The position numbers and the translations under genes were made by a program. A stretch of 64,000 nucleotides of DNA. Origin: Acidobacteria bacterium Mor1 (GTDB taxonomy: Bacteria; Acidobacteriota; Polarisedimenticolia; Polarisedimenticolales; Polarisedimenticolaceae). The notes below the pieces were generated by a model that had not been told where the DNA came from, made no database searches, and was given only the letters and a program-made list of their open reading frames with translations. Where the stretch lies: the NCBI GenBank assembly GCA_001664505.1, contig CP011806.1, positions 174,026 through 238,025 on the forward strand, read 5' to 3'. Shown here piece by piece: positions 1 to 9,598 of the stretch; position 1 is the first letter of the stretch, and the number at the start of each line of letters is the position of its first letter.

Positions 1-72
1 GGCGAAGGCCAGCGCCAGGGCCAGCTTGATCACGGCCGAGAGGGCGAGAACGCCCCAGAAGGCACGGCGCAT
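1..72 (-). CDS. N-terminus of a membrane protein, cut by window edge
   Basis: The reverse strand reads an ATG at 72 and then 24 sense codons to the window edge, giving MRRAFWGVLALSAVIKLALA followed by more Leu/Ala/Phe. This is a short basic N-terminus followed by a hydrophobic helix, as in a polytopic membrane enzyme (for example a PMT-type glycosyltransferase) or a signal anchor. A GAGGAGA Shine-Dalgarno lies about 8 nt upstream, which supports the start. The family cannot be decided from 24 residues. It is divergent from the sulfatase-fold gene at 165. Confidence 0.6.
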   Translation of the reverse strand, partial: MRRAFWGVLALSAVIKLALALAFA

Positions 73-152
73 CGAGGTCTCCTCGGCGCGGGGACCCCTC
101 TGTCCCTTCACGCCGTTCGCGGCGGACCACGATACGTGGCGTACCGAGCAGT

Positions 153-158
153 TACAAT
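153..158 (+). promoter_or_regulatory. candidate -10 box (leaderless start) of the sulfatase-fold gene
   Basis: TACAAT lies 6 nt before the ATG at 165 and no Shine-Dalgarno is present. Transcription would begin at or next to the start codon. No convincing -35 is seen. Confidence 0.35.
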
Positions 159-164
159 GCCGTC

Positions 165-1586
165 ATGGGAAGAGCGCGAAACATCGGCGTTGCCGCGACG
201 GTCCTGGCGGGCTTGCTCTGCGTAGTCGGATGCGGAGGGGGGAGCGACTCGGCGGCCGACGCCGTGCCGGACGATCGGGGCGGCGGTTCGCCCAACGTTC
301 TCTTGATCAGTCTGGATACGACCCGGGCGGACTACCTCGGCTGCTACGGCCGTCCCGGGGGGGTGACCCCGAACCTTGATCGACTGGCCGCCGAGGGCAT
401 CCGCTTCGAGCGCGCCTACTCGACCGCGGGCATCACGCCGGTATCCCACGCCTCCTTGCTGACCGGCCTCAATCCCTACCGTCATGGCGTGCGGGTCTTC
501 TTCGGTGCCGCATCGCACTACCTCGAGGCGGACCATCCCGGTTTCGCCTCGCTGCTCGGCGACGCCGGCTACCGCACTGCGGCGTTCGTCAGCGCCTACC
601 CGGCCTCTGAACGATTCGGCATGCATCACGGCTTCGAACGATTCGATACCGGGGTCTCCGACTCGGTGATGCAGCAGGACATGTCGCGGCTCCCGCCCAA
701 GGACGGGGTGTGGGCCGACCGGGCCGCCGCGGCCGCTCAGCGACGGGCCGACGCGACGGTGGATCGCATCCTCGACTGGCTCGAGGGAGGGGACGACCGT
801 CCCTTCTTCCTCTGGGCCCACTTCTTCGATCCCCACGACACTCAGCTCGTGCCGCCGGTGTCGTGGCTGGATCGCTTTGACGTCCGCCCCAGGGAGCCGG
901 GGGCGGCCAAGCGGGTCTACGTCCCCGAGGTCGCTTTCATGGACCATCACATCGGCCGGCTGTTCGCGGCCCTTCGTGAGTCGGGGGCCTACGAGAACAC
1001 GCTGGTGGTGGTCACGGCGGATCACGGTCAGGGTCTCGGAGATCACGGCTGGTTCCCTCACCGGATCCTGTACCAGGAGCAGATCCGTGTGCCGCTTCTG
1101 ATGCGGTTGCCCGACGGGCCGCGAGGCAAGGTGGTATCCCCGACGGTGCGCAGCATCGACGTACTCCCGACGGTGTTGGAGGCGCTGCAGTTGCCGTTAC
1201 CGTTGGATCTCGACGGAGCTCCCCTGCAGCCGGTGATCGACGGCCGGGAGGGCGCGCGGGTGGCCTATGCCGAAGCCCTCAACACCCTGGACGTATTCGC
1301 TCCCAGGGCGTTGCCCGAGGTCCATCGGGATCGCCTGTTCGCCGTGGCCGATGATCGGTGGAAGCTGATCTACCACCACGATCATCCCCAGAGGAGCGAA
1401 CTCTACGACCTCGTCGAGGACCCTGGAGAACTGCGCAACCTCTTTGCCGACCGCCCCGACCAGGCCGCGCGCCTGCTCGAGGAGATTCGAAGCCGCGACG
1501 CGATGTACGTGGAGATCATCGAGCCCGGAGAGAGAGAGCCCGAGGTGTTCGAGAAGCTGCGCTCCCTGGGGTACGTCGACGGTTGA
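165..1586 (+). CDS. sulfatase/alkaline-phosphatase-fold lipoprotein
   Basis: This 473-residue protein starts with a lipoprotein signal peptide (GLLCVVGC, lipidated Cys about residue 23), so it should sit at the outer side of a membrane. The body has the sulfatase (PF00884) layout: the metal-binding ISLDTTRADYLG segment near residue 48, the nucleophile loop TPVSHASLLTG (residues 91-101), the late TADHGQGLGDHG metal motif and an RSLGYVDG C-terminus common in this bacterial group. The nucleophile position holds Thr91 where true sulfatases have the formylglycine Cys/Ser of C/S-x-P-S-R. It is therefore more likely a phosphoryl-transfer or phosphodiesterase-type relative than a sulfate-ester hydrolase. 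Substrate unknown. The gene is divergent from the partial gene at the window start. Confidence 0.8.
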   Translation: MGRARNIGVAATVLAGLLCVVGCGGGSDSAADAVPDDRGGGSPNVLLISLDTTRADYLGCYGRPGGVTPNLDRLAAEGIRFERAYSTAGITPVSHASLLTGLNPYRHGVRVFFGAASHYLEADHPGFASLLGDAGYRTAAFVSAYPASERFGMHHGFERFDTGVSDSVMQQDMSRLPPKDGVWADRAAAAAQRRADATVDRILDWLEGGDDRPFFLWAHFFDPHDTQLVPPVSWLDRFDVRPREPGAAKRVYVPEVAFMDHHIGRLFAALRESGAYENTLVVVTADHGQGLGDHGWFPHRILYQEQIRVPLLMRLPDGPRGKVVSPTVRSIDVLPTVLEALQLPLPLDLDGAPLQPVIDGREGARVAYAEALNTLDVFAPRALPEVHRDRLFAVADDRWKLIYHHDHPQRSELYDLVEDPGELRNLFADRPDQAARLLEEIRSRDAMYVEIIEPGEREPEVFEKLRSLGYVDG

Positions 1587-1609
1587 TCGCGACGCTTTCG
1601 GCCTTGGTC

Positions 1610-1615
1610 TAGACT
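1610..1615 (+). promoter_or_regulatory. candidate -10 box of the cupin gene
   Basis: TAGACT sits 6 nt before the ATG at 1622 with no Shine-Dalgarno, again suggesting a leaderless message. A TTGATC at 1583-1588 could be a -35, but the 21-nt spacer is long. Confidence 0.35.
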
Positions 1616-1621
1616 GGGGCC

Positions 1622-1987
1622 ATGGACGTCATCAATCTCAAAGACAAGTTCGGCACCTTCGACGAAAACTGGGTCCCCCGGGTGATCGGCGAGCTCAACG
1701 GCCAGCACGTCAAGATCGCCAAGATCGAGGGGGAGTACGTCTGGCACGCCCACGAGCAGGAGGACGAGCTGTTCCTCGTGGTCGACGGCGAGATCACCAT
1801 CGATTTCCGGGACAAGAGCGTGACCCTCAAGCCGGGGGAGTGCTGCATCGTGCCCCGGGGCGTCGAACACCGGCCCCGGGCCGCGTCCCAGGCCAGCATC
1901 CTGATGTTCGAGCCGGCGTCGACACGCAACACCGGCAACGTCGTCGAGGACCGGACCCTCGAGCCCGACCAGCTCGAACGCATCTGA
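1622..1987 (+). CDS. single-domain cupin protein
   Basis: A 121-residue cupin. Motif 1 is HAHEQEDELFLVVDGEITI, with His42, His44 and Glu49 as probable metal ligands, and motif 2 is PGECCIVPRGVEHRP, with the last His ligand near residue 84. Small stand-alone cupins of this kind are often annotated as mannose-6-phosphate-isomerase-like, but many have no assigned reaction. No signal peptide is present, so it should be cytoplasmic. It lies between the sulfatase-fold gene and an esterase gene on the same strand, with 35 and 22 nt gaps. Confidence 0.85.
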   Translation: MDVINLKDKFGTFDENWVPRVIGELNGQHVKIAKIEGEYVWHAHEQEDELFLVVDGEITIDFRDKSVTLKPGECCIVPRGVEHRPRAASQASILMFEPASTRNTGNVVEDRTLEPDQLERI

Positions 1988-2009
1988 CCTCGCTGCCGGA
2001 GAAGCTGCC

Positions 2010-2753
2010 GTGACCGCTACATCCCGCCCTGCCCAGGGTTGGCACTCGGACCGTACCGGGCGGCACATGCCGCTGGTGCACTACGGCAGCTCGGGCGATC
2101 CCTGGATCTACGTGCCGACATCCGGCGGCGACGAGCAGGAGTTCGCCCGCTACGGTATGCCGGAGATCTGCCGCCCGTGGATCGAGGCCGGGAAGATGCA
2201 TCTGGTCTCCATCGACGGCTGCGGACCGCGCACCTTGTTTTCCGACACCTTGCCGCCGCGAGAGCGCATCGCCGGATACGCCGCCTTCGAGCGCTACGCC
2301 TCTGAGGAGCTGCTGCCCTGGATGCGGGAGCGCACCGGCCGGGAACGCATCGGCCTGATCGGTGCCAGCTACGGCGGGTACGTCGTGGCCAACTTGCTGT
2401 TCAAGTATCCCGAACAGGTCCGGATCGCGTTCGGCATGGGCGGCGTCTACGGCCTGTGGCATCGGCTTCACGGCCACCACGATGATGACGTCTACTTCCA
2501 CACGCCCCTGGAGTACCTGCCGCGGCTCGAGGACCCTGCGATCCTCGAGCGGATCCGGGGCACCGGCGGGATCGTGCTCTACGGCGCTCGGGACGACGGC
2601 TGGCTGGAGAGCACCGAGCGGATGGCCGAGGTCGTGGCCGAAAAGGGAATTCCCCATCGGGTCGACATCTGGGGATCGCCGGCGGACCACCACGAACGAT
2701 GGTGGCGGCAACAGCTCCACAAGTTCCTGGTGGAGAGCTACGGGAACCCTTAG
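2010..2753 (+). CDS. alpha/beta hydrolase (putative esterase)
   Basis: A 247-residue alpha/beta hydrolase of the putative-esterase type. The nucleophile elbow is GLIGASYGGYV with Ser120, an oxyanion-region HYGSSGDPWIYVPTSGG lies near the N-terminus, and a late Asp and His (SPADHHERWW) are candidates for the rest of the triad. No signal peptide is visible. Translation is taken from a GTG at 2010; an ATG 19 codons later is the alternative. It follows the cupin by 22 nt and may share its transcript. Substrate unknown. Confidence 0.75.
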   Translation: MTATSRPAQGWHSDRTGRHMPLVHYGSSGDPWIYVPTSGGDEQEFARYGMPEICRPWIEAGKMHLVSIDGCGPRTLFSDTLPPRERIAGYAAFERYASEELLPWMRERTGRERIGLIGASYGGYVVANLLFKYPEQVRIAFGMGGVYGLWHRLHGHHDDDVYFHTPLEYLPRLEDPAILERIRGTGGIVLYGARDDGWLESTERMAEVVAEKGIPHRVDIWGSPADHHERWWRQQLHKFLVESYGNP

Positions 2754-2778
2754 CGCTTCATGCAGGGCGGGTCGACAC

Positions 2779-3675
2779 CTACTCGAGGAACCGGGGTCCC
2801 AGCCGCTCCTCCATCCGGTCCAACGCTTCGAGGTAGCGGCCGCGGAACACCAGGTCCTGTCCCTCGATCAGGCGCCGGCAGCGACGGATCTCCCGCATCG
2901 GATTCACCGCAAGAGGGTCGCGCTCGGTGTCGATGGCGTTCTCCACCACCTGAAGCGCCATGAATCCGGCGAGAGCCTCCTGGATCGGGGGGCGCCGGCG
3001 GAGCAACGCCTGCCCACCCAGGGTGTCGATCAGGAATGCCGAGTAGGTGTACTGGGACGAGAAGTTGGGCGGTGCCGGCAGGTTGCCCTCGCAGCTGTCG
3101 CCGGACCGGGTCCAGTCGTAGAGCGCCAGGGTCAGCGGTTCCAGGAACTCCGGGTTATCCCGAATCAGGTCGCGGGTCTCGTAGAGCCGCTCGCCGCCAA
3201 GCACCCGGAACAGGTGCGCAACGTTGCCACGCAGGCGGTCGACGTTCTGCATCAGGCCCTCGACCTCCGGCGGCCGAGCCTCGAGATCGGCGGCGAGCCC
3301 GGTGAGCATGGCGAAGGTGCCCTGGGGTGGCACCGCCCGGGACTGTTCGGCCAACCGGCTGTCGATACGCCGGCAGATCCGCTGGAGCTCCTCGACCGAG
3401 CGGCGGCAGTCGGGGGTCTGATCGAAGGGCCAGGCCGGAGGCGTGCCGAGTAACTCGGTCCACCCCGGGTCGGGGATCAACAACTCCGGCGCGTCCTCGG
3501 GCTGAATCGGGTCCGAGAGGCCGTCGCCTGCTTCGGCGGTCTCCGCCGGGTCCGGGGTCGGCTCGCCGCGGGACAACAGGTACCAGAGCCCGTAGCCCCC
3601 GGCCACGACCAGCAGCAGTAGCAGCGGAGCGAGACGCAGGAAGCGTCCGGAGTCCTTGCGGCGCGCGTCGTTCAT
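2779..3675 (-). CDS. membrane-anchored protein of unknown function
   Basis: The ATG at 3675 is preferred over an in-frame ATG at 3789 because a GAGGG Shine-Dalgarno lies just upstream; it gives 298 residues. After a basic N-terminus there is one membrane span (LAPLLLLLVVAGGYGLWYLL), then a Pro/Glu/Asp-rich linker and a mostly alpha-helical domain with several Cys residues. The topology suggests a single-span anchor with the main domain in the periplasm. I recognise no family. It is convergent with the esterase gene and divergent from the macroglobulin gene. Confidence 0.65.
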   Translation of the reverse strand: MNDARRKDSGRFLRLAPLLLLLVVAGGYGLWYLLSRGEPTPDPAETAEAGDGLSDPIQPEDAPELLIPDPGWTELLGTPPAWPFDQTPDCRRSVEELQRICRRIDSRLAEQSRAVPPQGTFAMLTGLAADLEARPPEVEGLMQNVDRLRGNVAHLFRVLGGERLYETRDLIRDNPEFLEPLTLALYDWTRSGDSCEGNLPAPPNFSSQYTYSAFLIDTLGGQALLRRRPPIQEALAGFMALQVVENAIDTERDPLAVNPMREIRRCRRLIEGQDLVFRGRYLEALDRMEERLGPRFLE

Positions 3676-3853
3676 CGATCCCTCGGTGCCCCCCGGGTGA
3701 CGCGGATCCGACGGACGGATCGATGCGTCGAGACTCGACCATTCTACCCATGGTGTGGGGCGGCGCTTCCCCGATCGCGGATCCGGCACGGAAGATGCTC
3801 TATCCAGGGGTGAGATCTGTCACGATTGGCCGAATCGCGAAGGGAGAGCGCCG

Positions 3854-6800
3854 ATGATTCGATGGAAACGGACTCACGACCGTGACGCCGGGACACAGGT
3901 GTGGCCGAGGCGACACGTCCGAGTGGCGCTGGCCCTGGCGGCACTGCTGTTCGGCGGCGGCGCATGGGCCGAGGAATCCCTGCGGCTGTTGCGGGTCACC
4001 CCGTCCGGAGAATCCGCGGAGGTCGGCCGCCAGATCGTGCTCCAGTTCGATCGGGCGATGGTGCCGTTGGGCCGGATGGACCGGCGCAGCGACGAGGTGC
4101 CGGTGCGGATCAGCCCGGATCCCGGCTGTGCCTGGCGCTGGATCAGTACCTCGGCGCTCTCCTGTGAGCTCTCCGAGGACCGACCGCTGCGTCCGGCGAC
4201 TCGCTACACCGTGCAGGTCGCACCCGGATGGGCTGCGCTGGATGGATCGACCCTGCCCGAACAGGTGGTGCATCGCTTCGCCACCCGGCGGCCGGAGGTG
4301 AGGCATCACTGGTTCGAGCGCTGGGAGGGCCCGGGGCAGCCGGTGGTGCGTTTGACCTTCAATCAGCCGGTCGATGAGGAGAGCCTTCCCGAAGGGGTGG
4401 TGTTCGAAACCGGCGGCAACCGGGTCCGCTGCCTGGTCGAGCGCGTGGAAGGTTCCGATACCTCCTTCCGGGTGCGCCCCGAGACTCCACTTGCAATCGA
4501 CCGTCGCTACGATCTGCGCACCCTGCCGGGAATCCTGTCCCGGGAAGGGGAGTTGCCGAGCGACGACGAGGAGAACCTGGCCCGCTTCAGTACCTTCCCC
4601 GAGTTCCGTTTTCTCGGTATCTCCTGCCGGAACAAGGGGCGCTCCAGCAGGATGTTCCTCGATCAGGGAGACCTGGAGAAGCGCCGCTGTGATCCGTTGA
4701 GCGGGGTCGAACTACTCTTCAGCGCGCCGCCGACGCTGGAAACGCTGCGAACCGGCCTCGGCGTCGATCCGGACCTTACCGGAGGCGAAGACCGGGATCC
4801 CTGGGCCGGGATGCACCTGGGGTCGTCGCTCTACGGGATCCGCCGCGACCACGAGTACGGGATCTACCTCCCGCAGGTCCTGCGGGCCGACGAACTCTAT
4901 CGTCTGCGAGCCGCAGCGGGAGCGCTTCAGGATGAATTCGGTCGCGGTCTCGCCGGCGGGATGGACTTCGTCTTCCGCACCAACAACCGCCGCCCGCGCC
5001 TGCGGCTGAACCACACCGTCTCGGTGCTGGAATCCGATGTCGAGACCCACCTGCCGGTGGTGGTCACGAACCTCGCGCAGCTTCATCTCAAACACCGGGT
5101 GCACACCGTCGACGGTACCGGGCCCTGGCTTGAAGGGGACCGTGAGCTGCCCGAGGTACGCAACGTCGCCTATCGACACCCGATAAAGGTGCGGGAACTC
5201 CTGGGTGAAGGGGGCGGTGCGGTGACCGGGCGGATTCGCTCGACGCCGAAAACCGACGGCTCCCGGCACGAGGGGCAGTGGTTCTTCACCCAGGTCACCC
5301 CCTTCCAGGTTCACGTCAAGCTCGGCCATTACAACTCGCTGGTCTGGGTCACCGACATGCAGACCGGCAAACCGGTGTCCGGTGCACGGGTCGAGTTGAT
5401 GAGGGCGCCGCTGTCGACCCTCCAGGGTATGGAGCCGGTCGGCTTCGAGGCGGTCACCGACGATCAGGGTTTCGCGATCCTGGCCGGAACGGAGCAGATC
5501 GATCCGGAGCGGCTCTACCTGCGCTACTGGAAACAGCACTCCGACGCCCATCTGTTCGTCCAGGTGACCCGGGACCGCTCGATGGCGTTGCTGCCTCTCG
5601 GCAACGACTTCCGGGTGCGTGGCCAGGGCGTGGGGGAGAGCTGGATTCCCGAGAACGCCGCCAAGCGCCACGGCCATATCGAGGCCTGGGGCTTCACCGC
5701 CCAGGGGGTCTATCGGGCCGGCGATACCCTGCAGTACAAGCTTTACGTTCGCGAGGAGGGCAACGAGACCCTGAGGCCGGCGCTTCCCGGCAACTACTCC
5801 CTGACGATCCGCGATCCTCTGGGTAAACCGGTGCAGCAGCGGGACGATCTGGTGCTGGACCCCTTCGGCAGCCTGTCCGGTGAGTTGAAGCTGCCCGAGA
5901 GCGCGACCCTCGGCTGGTACGTCTTCGAACTGAGCGCGGACTACACCGACGACCGCTCCTGGCAACCGCTGCGGGTGTTGGTCACCGACTTCACCCCGTC
6001 GCCGTTCAAGGTCCATGGGGATCTCGACGGAGAGCGCTACCAGGCGGGAGACCGGGTTCGGGTCGACACCTCGGCCGCGCTCCATGCCGGCGGCCCCTAC
6101 GTTGATGCTCCGACCCGGGTCACCGCCCAGGTGCGGGCTTCCGCCTTCGAGGTCGACGACCCGCGGGCCGAGGGGTTCTTCTTCGACACCGGCTACTCCC
6201 GTCCCGAGACCGTGCATCGCAGCGAAGGCCGGCTCGATGGGCAGGGCCGGGTCATGACCGAGTTCGAGGTGCGCACCGATGCGGTCATCTTCGGCACCCT
6301 GACCGTCGAGAGTGCGGTGCGGGACGACCGCGGCAAGTACGTGACCTCCCGCAGCCAGGCCCGCTACGCGGCCCGGGACCGCTTCCCGGGGTTACGGCAG
6401 CAGGACTGGGTGCTGCAGGCCGGGACTCCGGCGGAGGTCGATGTGCTGGTCGCCGACGCCGCGGGCGCCCTGGTCGAGGGCCATCCGGTCGAGGTGATCG
6501 TCGAACACCGGGAGACCAAGGCGGCGCGGGTCAAGGGAGCGGGTAACGCCTATACCACCCGCTACGAACACCGCTGGGTCGAGGCGGATCGTTGCGATCT
6601 GACCTCTGCGGCCGAGGCCGTTGAGTGCCGTTTCACTCCCGACGGGCCCGGCTACTACCGCATTAGCGCCAGCCTCGAAGACAGCGACGGTCACGGGGTG
6701 AAGTCGGTGCTGCACCGCTGGGCGGCCGGGAGTGGCTACGTACTGTGGGAAGAGCGCCCGGGACACCATCTCGATGTGCTGCCCGAGGCCGGGTCGCTGA

Positions 6801-9598
6801 AGGTCGGGGATACCGCCCGCTATCTGGTCAAGAACCCCTTCCCCGGCGCCACCGCGTTGATCTCTGTCGAACGCTACGGCGTCATCGATCACTGGACCCA
6901 GGTCCTCGAGGACAGCACGGCGGTGATCGAGGTCCCGATCAAGAAGGACTATTTGCCCGGCTTCTACCTGTCGGTGGTGGTGGTCTCGCCGCGAGTGACG
7001 GATGCGCCGGCGGATGGGAACGTCGACCTGGGCAAACCCGCCTTCCGCATCGGCTACGCCCGTACCGAGGTGCGGGATCCTTTCAAGGAGTTGGCCATCG
7101 AGGCCCGGGCCGACCGGGAGGTCTACAAGCCCGGGGAGGAGGTCACCGTCGAGATCGAGGCCTCACCGCGACGGGGTAACCGGGAGCCGGTGCAGCTGGC
7201 GGTGGCGGTCCTGGACGAGGCGGTGCTCGACCTTGTGGCCGGCGGCACAGACAGCTTCGATCCCTACCGCAACTTCTACGAGCTGCGGGCGTTGGACCTC
7301 TGGAACTACAACACGTTGTTGCGGCTGATCGGGATCCAGAAGTTCGAGCAGAAGGGCGCCAACCCGGGCGGCGGCGGCGGTCCCGATCCGTCGATGCGCA
7401 GCGACTTCCGCTTCGTCGCCTACTGGAACCCGGCGGTCGAGGTCGACGCCGAGGGCAAGACCGTGGTGCGCTTCGAGGTTCCCGACAACCTGACGGGGTG
7501 GCGTGTGCTGGTCGTCGGCGCCACGGCGAGCGATCGCTTCGGGTTGGGGCAGGGGAGCTTCAAGGTCAACCGTCCGACGGAGATTCGTCCGGCGCTGCCC
7601 AATCAGGTCTCCGAAGGGGATCGCTTTACCGCCCGTTTCACGGTGATGAACCGTACCGAAGCCGAACGCGAGATCGAGGTGCGCGCCGAGGCTCGCGGTG
7701 CGGTGACGGAACCGGCCTCGATCACCCGAGAGACGCTGGTCGCCGCACCCTACAAACGGTACGACGTTTCGCTGTCGGTCGCGGCGGGGGAGCGGGAAGG
7801 AGAGATCGAGTTCTCGGTCACCGCCGGAGATTCCCTCGACGCCGACGGACTGGTGGCCACCGTTCCGGTGTTGCCGGCTCACTCCATCGACACCGGAGCC
7901 AGCTACGGCACGACCGTCGAGGAGCAGGTGCTCGAGGCGGTTCGGTATCCCGACGGCATCCGCACCGATGTGGGGTCGCTGCAGGTGGAGCTGAGTCCCA
8001 CGGTGATCAGCGGCGTCGAAGGAGCCTTCGACTACATCCGCCGCTATCCCTACCACTGTTGGGAGCAGAAGCTGACCAAGGGGGTGATGGCGGCGCACTA
8101 CCGGTCGCTGCGTGAATACCTGCCCCCGGACTTCGTTTGGGTAGGCGGGGATGATCTGACCCAGAAGACCCTGGACCTGGCGGCCGATCATCAGACTCCA
8201 GGCGGGGGCATGGCCTACTACGTGGCGGAAGATCGCTACGCCAGCGCCTACCTCAGCGCCTACACGGCACTGGCCTTCGGCTGGCTGGAAGAACGGGGGT
8301 ACACCGTGCCGCCGGGGGTCACCGAGAAGCTCCACGACTATCTGCTGCGGCTGTTGCGTAGGGATGTGTTTCCGGGTTTCTACTCCGCGGGCATGTCCTC
8401 GACGGTTCGGGCGGTGGCCCTGGCGGCGCTGGCGCCCACGGGCAAGCTGACCCTGGACGATCTGCGGCGCTATCGCCATCACGCCGACCGAATGGACCTC
8501 TTCGGCAAGGCCCATTACCTGCAGGCGCTGCAGGCTCTGAACGACGAACCCTTCGCCACCCGGCTTCAGGATCAGATCCTGTCCCACGCCAACGAGACCG
8601 GCGGCAAGCTCACGCTGCAGGAGCAACTGGACAACGGCTACGCCCGAATCCTGCACAGCTCCAACCGCACCCAGTGCGCCGTGCTGAGCGCGCTTGCCCG
8701 GCGTCCTGTCGAGGCCTTACGCGAGGCGGGCGCCGACGGCATCCCGTTCAAGATGGTGAAGGCGTTGGTCGCCGCGCGGTCTGCCCGGGACCGCTGGGAG
8801 AACACCCAGGAGAACGTCTTCTGCATGAACGCGCTGGTGGACTATTCCCGTGCCTTCGAGCAGGTCGATCCCAAGTACCGGGTGCGGGTCAAGCTAGGGA
8901 AGAAGTCCCTCGGCAGGGCGTCCCTCGAGGGTTACCGCGGGGCTTCGGTGCAGTTCGAGCGCCCGATCCGTGACGGGGATGCCGGTCGGGAAACGGAACT
9001 GCAGATCGAGCGCAAGGGCCGGGGGCGGCTGTATTACGCCCTGCGGATGCAGTACGCGCTGAAGAACCCGCCCAGGGATCCGGTGATGGCGGGAGTCGAG
9101 GTTCACCGGGAGTACAGCGTCGAACGGGACGGGCGCTGGATCCTGCTGGACGATTCCGCCGAGGTGGCCCGGGGCGAGCTGGTTCGGGTGGACCTCTACG
9201 TCTCCCTTCCTGCGCCGAGGCACTTCCTCGTGGTGGATGACCCGATTCCGGGAGGCCTGGAACCGGTCAACCGTGACCTGGCCACCGCATCACAGTTCGA
9301 CGCCGACAAGGCTGAAGAGCACTACCCGTCCGACGCGTTCTTCTACCGTCACGACGACTGGTGCTTCTACGAGTCCACTCGGTGGAGTTTCTACCACCGG
9401 GAGCTGGGCCATGACCGGGCGGTCTTCTACTCGGACTACCTGCCGGCGGGCCGCTACCACCTGTCCTATGTCGCCCAGGCGATCGCTCCCGGTAGCTTCC
9501 GGGCGATGCCGACCCACGCCGAGGAGATGTACGCTCCCGACGTCTACGGTAAGGGCCCGCTCAGGACCCTCGAAGTGGTCGAGGGAGGTGCACGATGA
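3854..9598 (+). CDS. yfhM-like: bacterial alpha-2-macroglobulin (thioester type)
   Basis: A 1914-residue homologue of bacterial alpha-2-macroglobulins such as E. coli YfhM, which trap proteases in the periplasm. The ATG at 3854 is chosen for its AGGGAGA Shine-Dalgarno and the signal peptide that follows (basic stretch, ALALAALLFGGG, cleavage after AWA near residue 39). The thioester motif CWEQ is at residues 1402-1405, inside RYPYHCWEQKLTKG. A Gly-rich stretch ahead of an MSDFRF-like segment lies in the usual bait/C-terminal half. The cleavage site has no lipobox Cys, unlike YfhM, so the protein is predicted soluble or otherwise anchored. It overlaps pbpC by an ATGA, the classic pairing that couples protease trapping to wall repair. 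Confidence 0.93.
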   Translation: MIRWKRTHDRDAGTQVWPRRHVRVALALAALLFGGGAWAEESLRLLRVTPSGESAEVGRQIVLQFDRAMVPLGRMDRRSDEVPVRISPDPGCAWRWISTSALSCELSEDRPLRPATRYTVQVAPGWAALDGSTLPEQVVHRFATRRPEVRHHWFERWEGPGQPVVRLTFNQPVDEESLPEGVVFETGGNRVRCLVERVEGSDTSFRVRPETPLAIDRRYDLRTLPGILSREGELPSDDEENLARFSTFPEFRFLGISCRNKGRSSRMFLDQGDLEKRRCDPLSGVELLFSAPPTLETLRTGLGVDPDLTGGEDRDPWAGMHLGSSLYGIRRDHEYGIYLPQVLRADELYRLRAAAGALQDEFGRGLAGGMDFVFRTNNRRPRLRLNHTVSVLESDVETHLPVVVTNLAQLHLKHRVHTVDGTGPWLEGDRELPEVRNVAYRHPIKVRELLGEGGGAVTGRIRSTPKTDGSRHEGQWFFTQVTPFQVHVKLGHYNSLVWVTDMQTGKPVSGARVELMRAPLSTLQGMEPVGFEAVTDDQGFAILAGTEQIDPERLYLRYWKQHSDAHLFVQVTRDRSMALLPLGNDFRVRGQGVGESWIPENAAKRHGHIEAWGFTAQGVYRAGDTLQYKLYVREEGNETLRPALPGNYSLTIRDPLGKPVQQRDDLVLDPFGSLSGELKLPESATLGWYVFELSADYTDDRSWQPLRVLVTDFTPSPFKVHGDLDGERYQAGDRVRVDTSAALHAGGPYVDAPTRVTAQVRASAFEVDDPRAEGFFFDTGYSRPETVHRSEGRLDGQGRVMTEFEVRTDAVIFGTLTVESAVRDDRGKYVTSRSQARYAARDRFPGLRQQDWVLQAGTPAEVDVLVADAAGALVEGHPVEVIVEHRETKAARVKGAGNAYTTRYEHRWVEADRCDLTSAAEAVECRFTPDGPGYYRISASLEDSDGHGVKSVLHRWAAGSGYVLWEERPGHHLDVLPEAGSLKVGDTARYLVKNPFPGATALISVERYGVIDHWTQVLEDSTAVIEVPIKKDYLPGFYLSVVVVSPRVTDAPADGNVDLGKPAFRIGYARTEVRDPFKELAIEARADREVYKPGEEVTVEIEASPRRGNREPVQLAVAVLDEAVLDLVAGGTDSFDPYRNFYELRALDLWNYNTLLRLIGIQKFEQKGANPGGGGGPDPSMRSDFRFVAYWNPAVEVDAEGKTVVRFEVPDNLTGWRVLVVGATASDRFGLGQGSFKVNRPTEIRPALPNQVSEGDRFTARFTVMNRTEAEREIEVRAEARGAVTEPASITRETLVAAPYKRYDVSLSVAAGEREGEIEFSVTAGDSLDADGLVATVPVLPAHSIDTGASYGTTVEEQVLEAVRYPDGIRTDVGSLQVELSPTVISGVEGAFDYIRRYPYHCWEQKLTKGVMAAHYRSLREYLPPDFVWVGGDDLTQKTLDLAADHQTPGGGMAYYVAEDRYASAYLSAYTALAFGWLEERGYTVPPGVTEKLHDYLLRLLRRDVFPGFYSAGMSSTVRAVALAALAPTGKLTLDDLRRYRHHADRMDLFGKAHYLQALQALNDEPFATRLQDQILSHANETGGKLTLQEQLDNGYARILHSSNRTQCAVLSALARRPVEALREAGADGIPFKMVKALVAARSARDRWENTQENVFCMNALVDYSRAFEQVDPKYRVRVKLGKKSLGRASLEGYRGASVQFERPIRDGDAGRETELQIERKGRGRLYYALRMQYALKNPPRDPVMAGVEVHREYSVERDGRWILLDDSAEVARGELVRVDLYVSLPAPRHFLVVDDPIPGGLEPVNRDLATASQFDADKAEEHYPSDAFFYRHDDWCFYESTRWSFYHRELGHDRAVFYSDYLPAGRYHLSYVAQAIAPGSFRAMPTHAEEMYAPDVYGKGPLRTLEVVEGGAR

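Noticed and set aside
2362-3453. Plus-strand frame overlapping the esterase and the minus-strand membrane protein
   Set aside because: Arg/Ser/Gly-rich out-of-frame translation of two better-supported genes.
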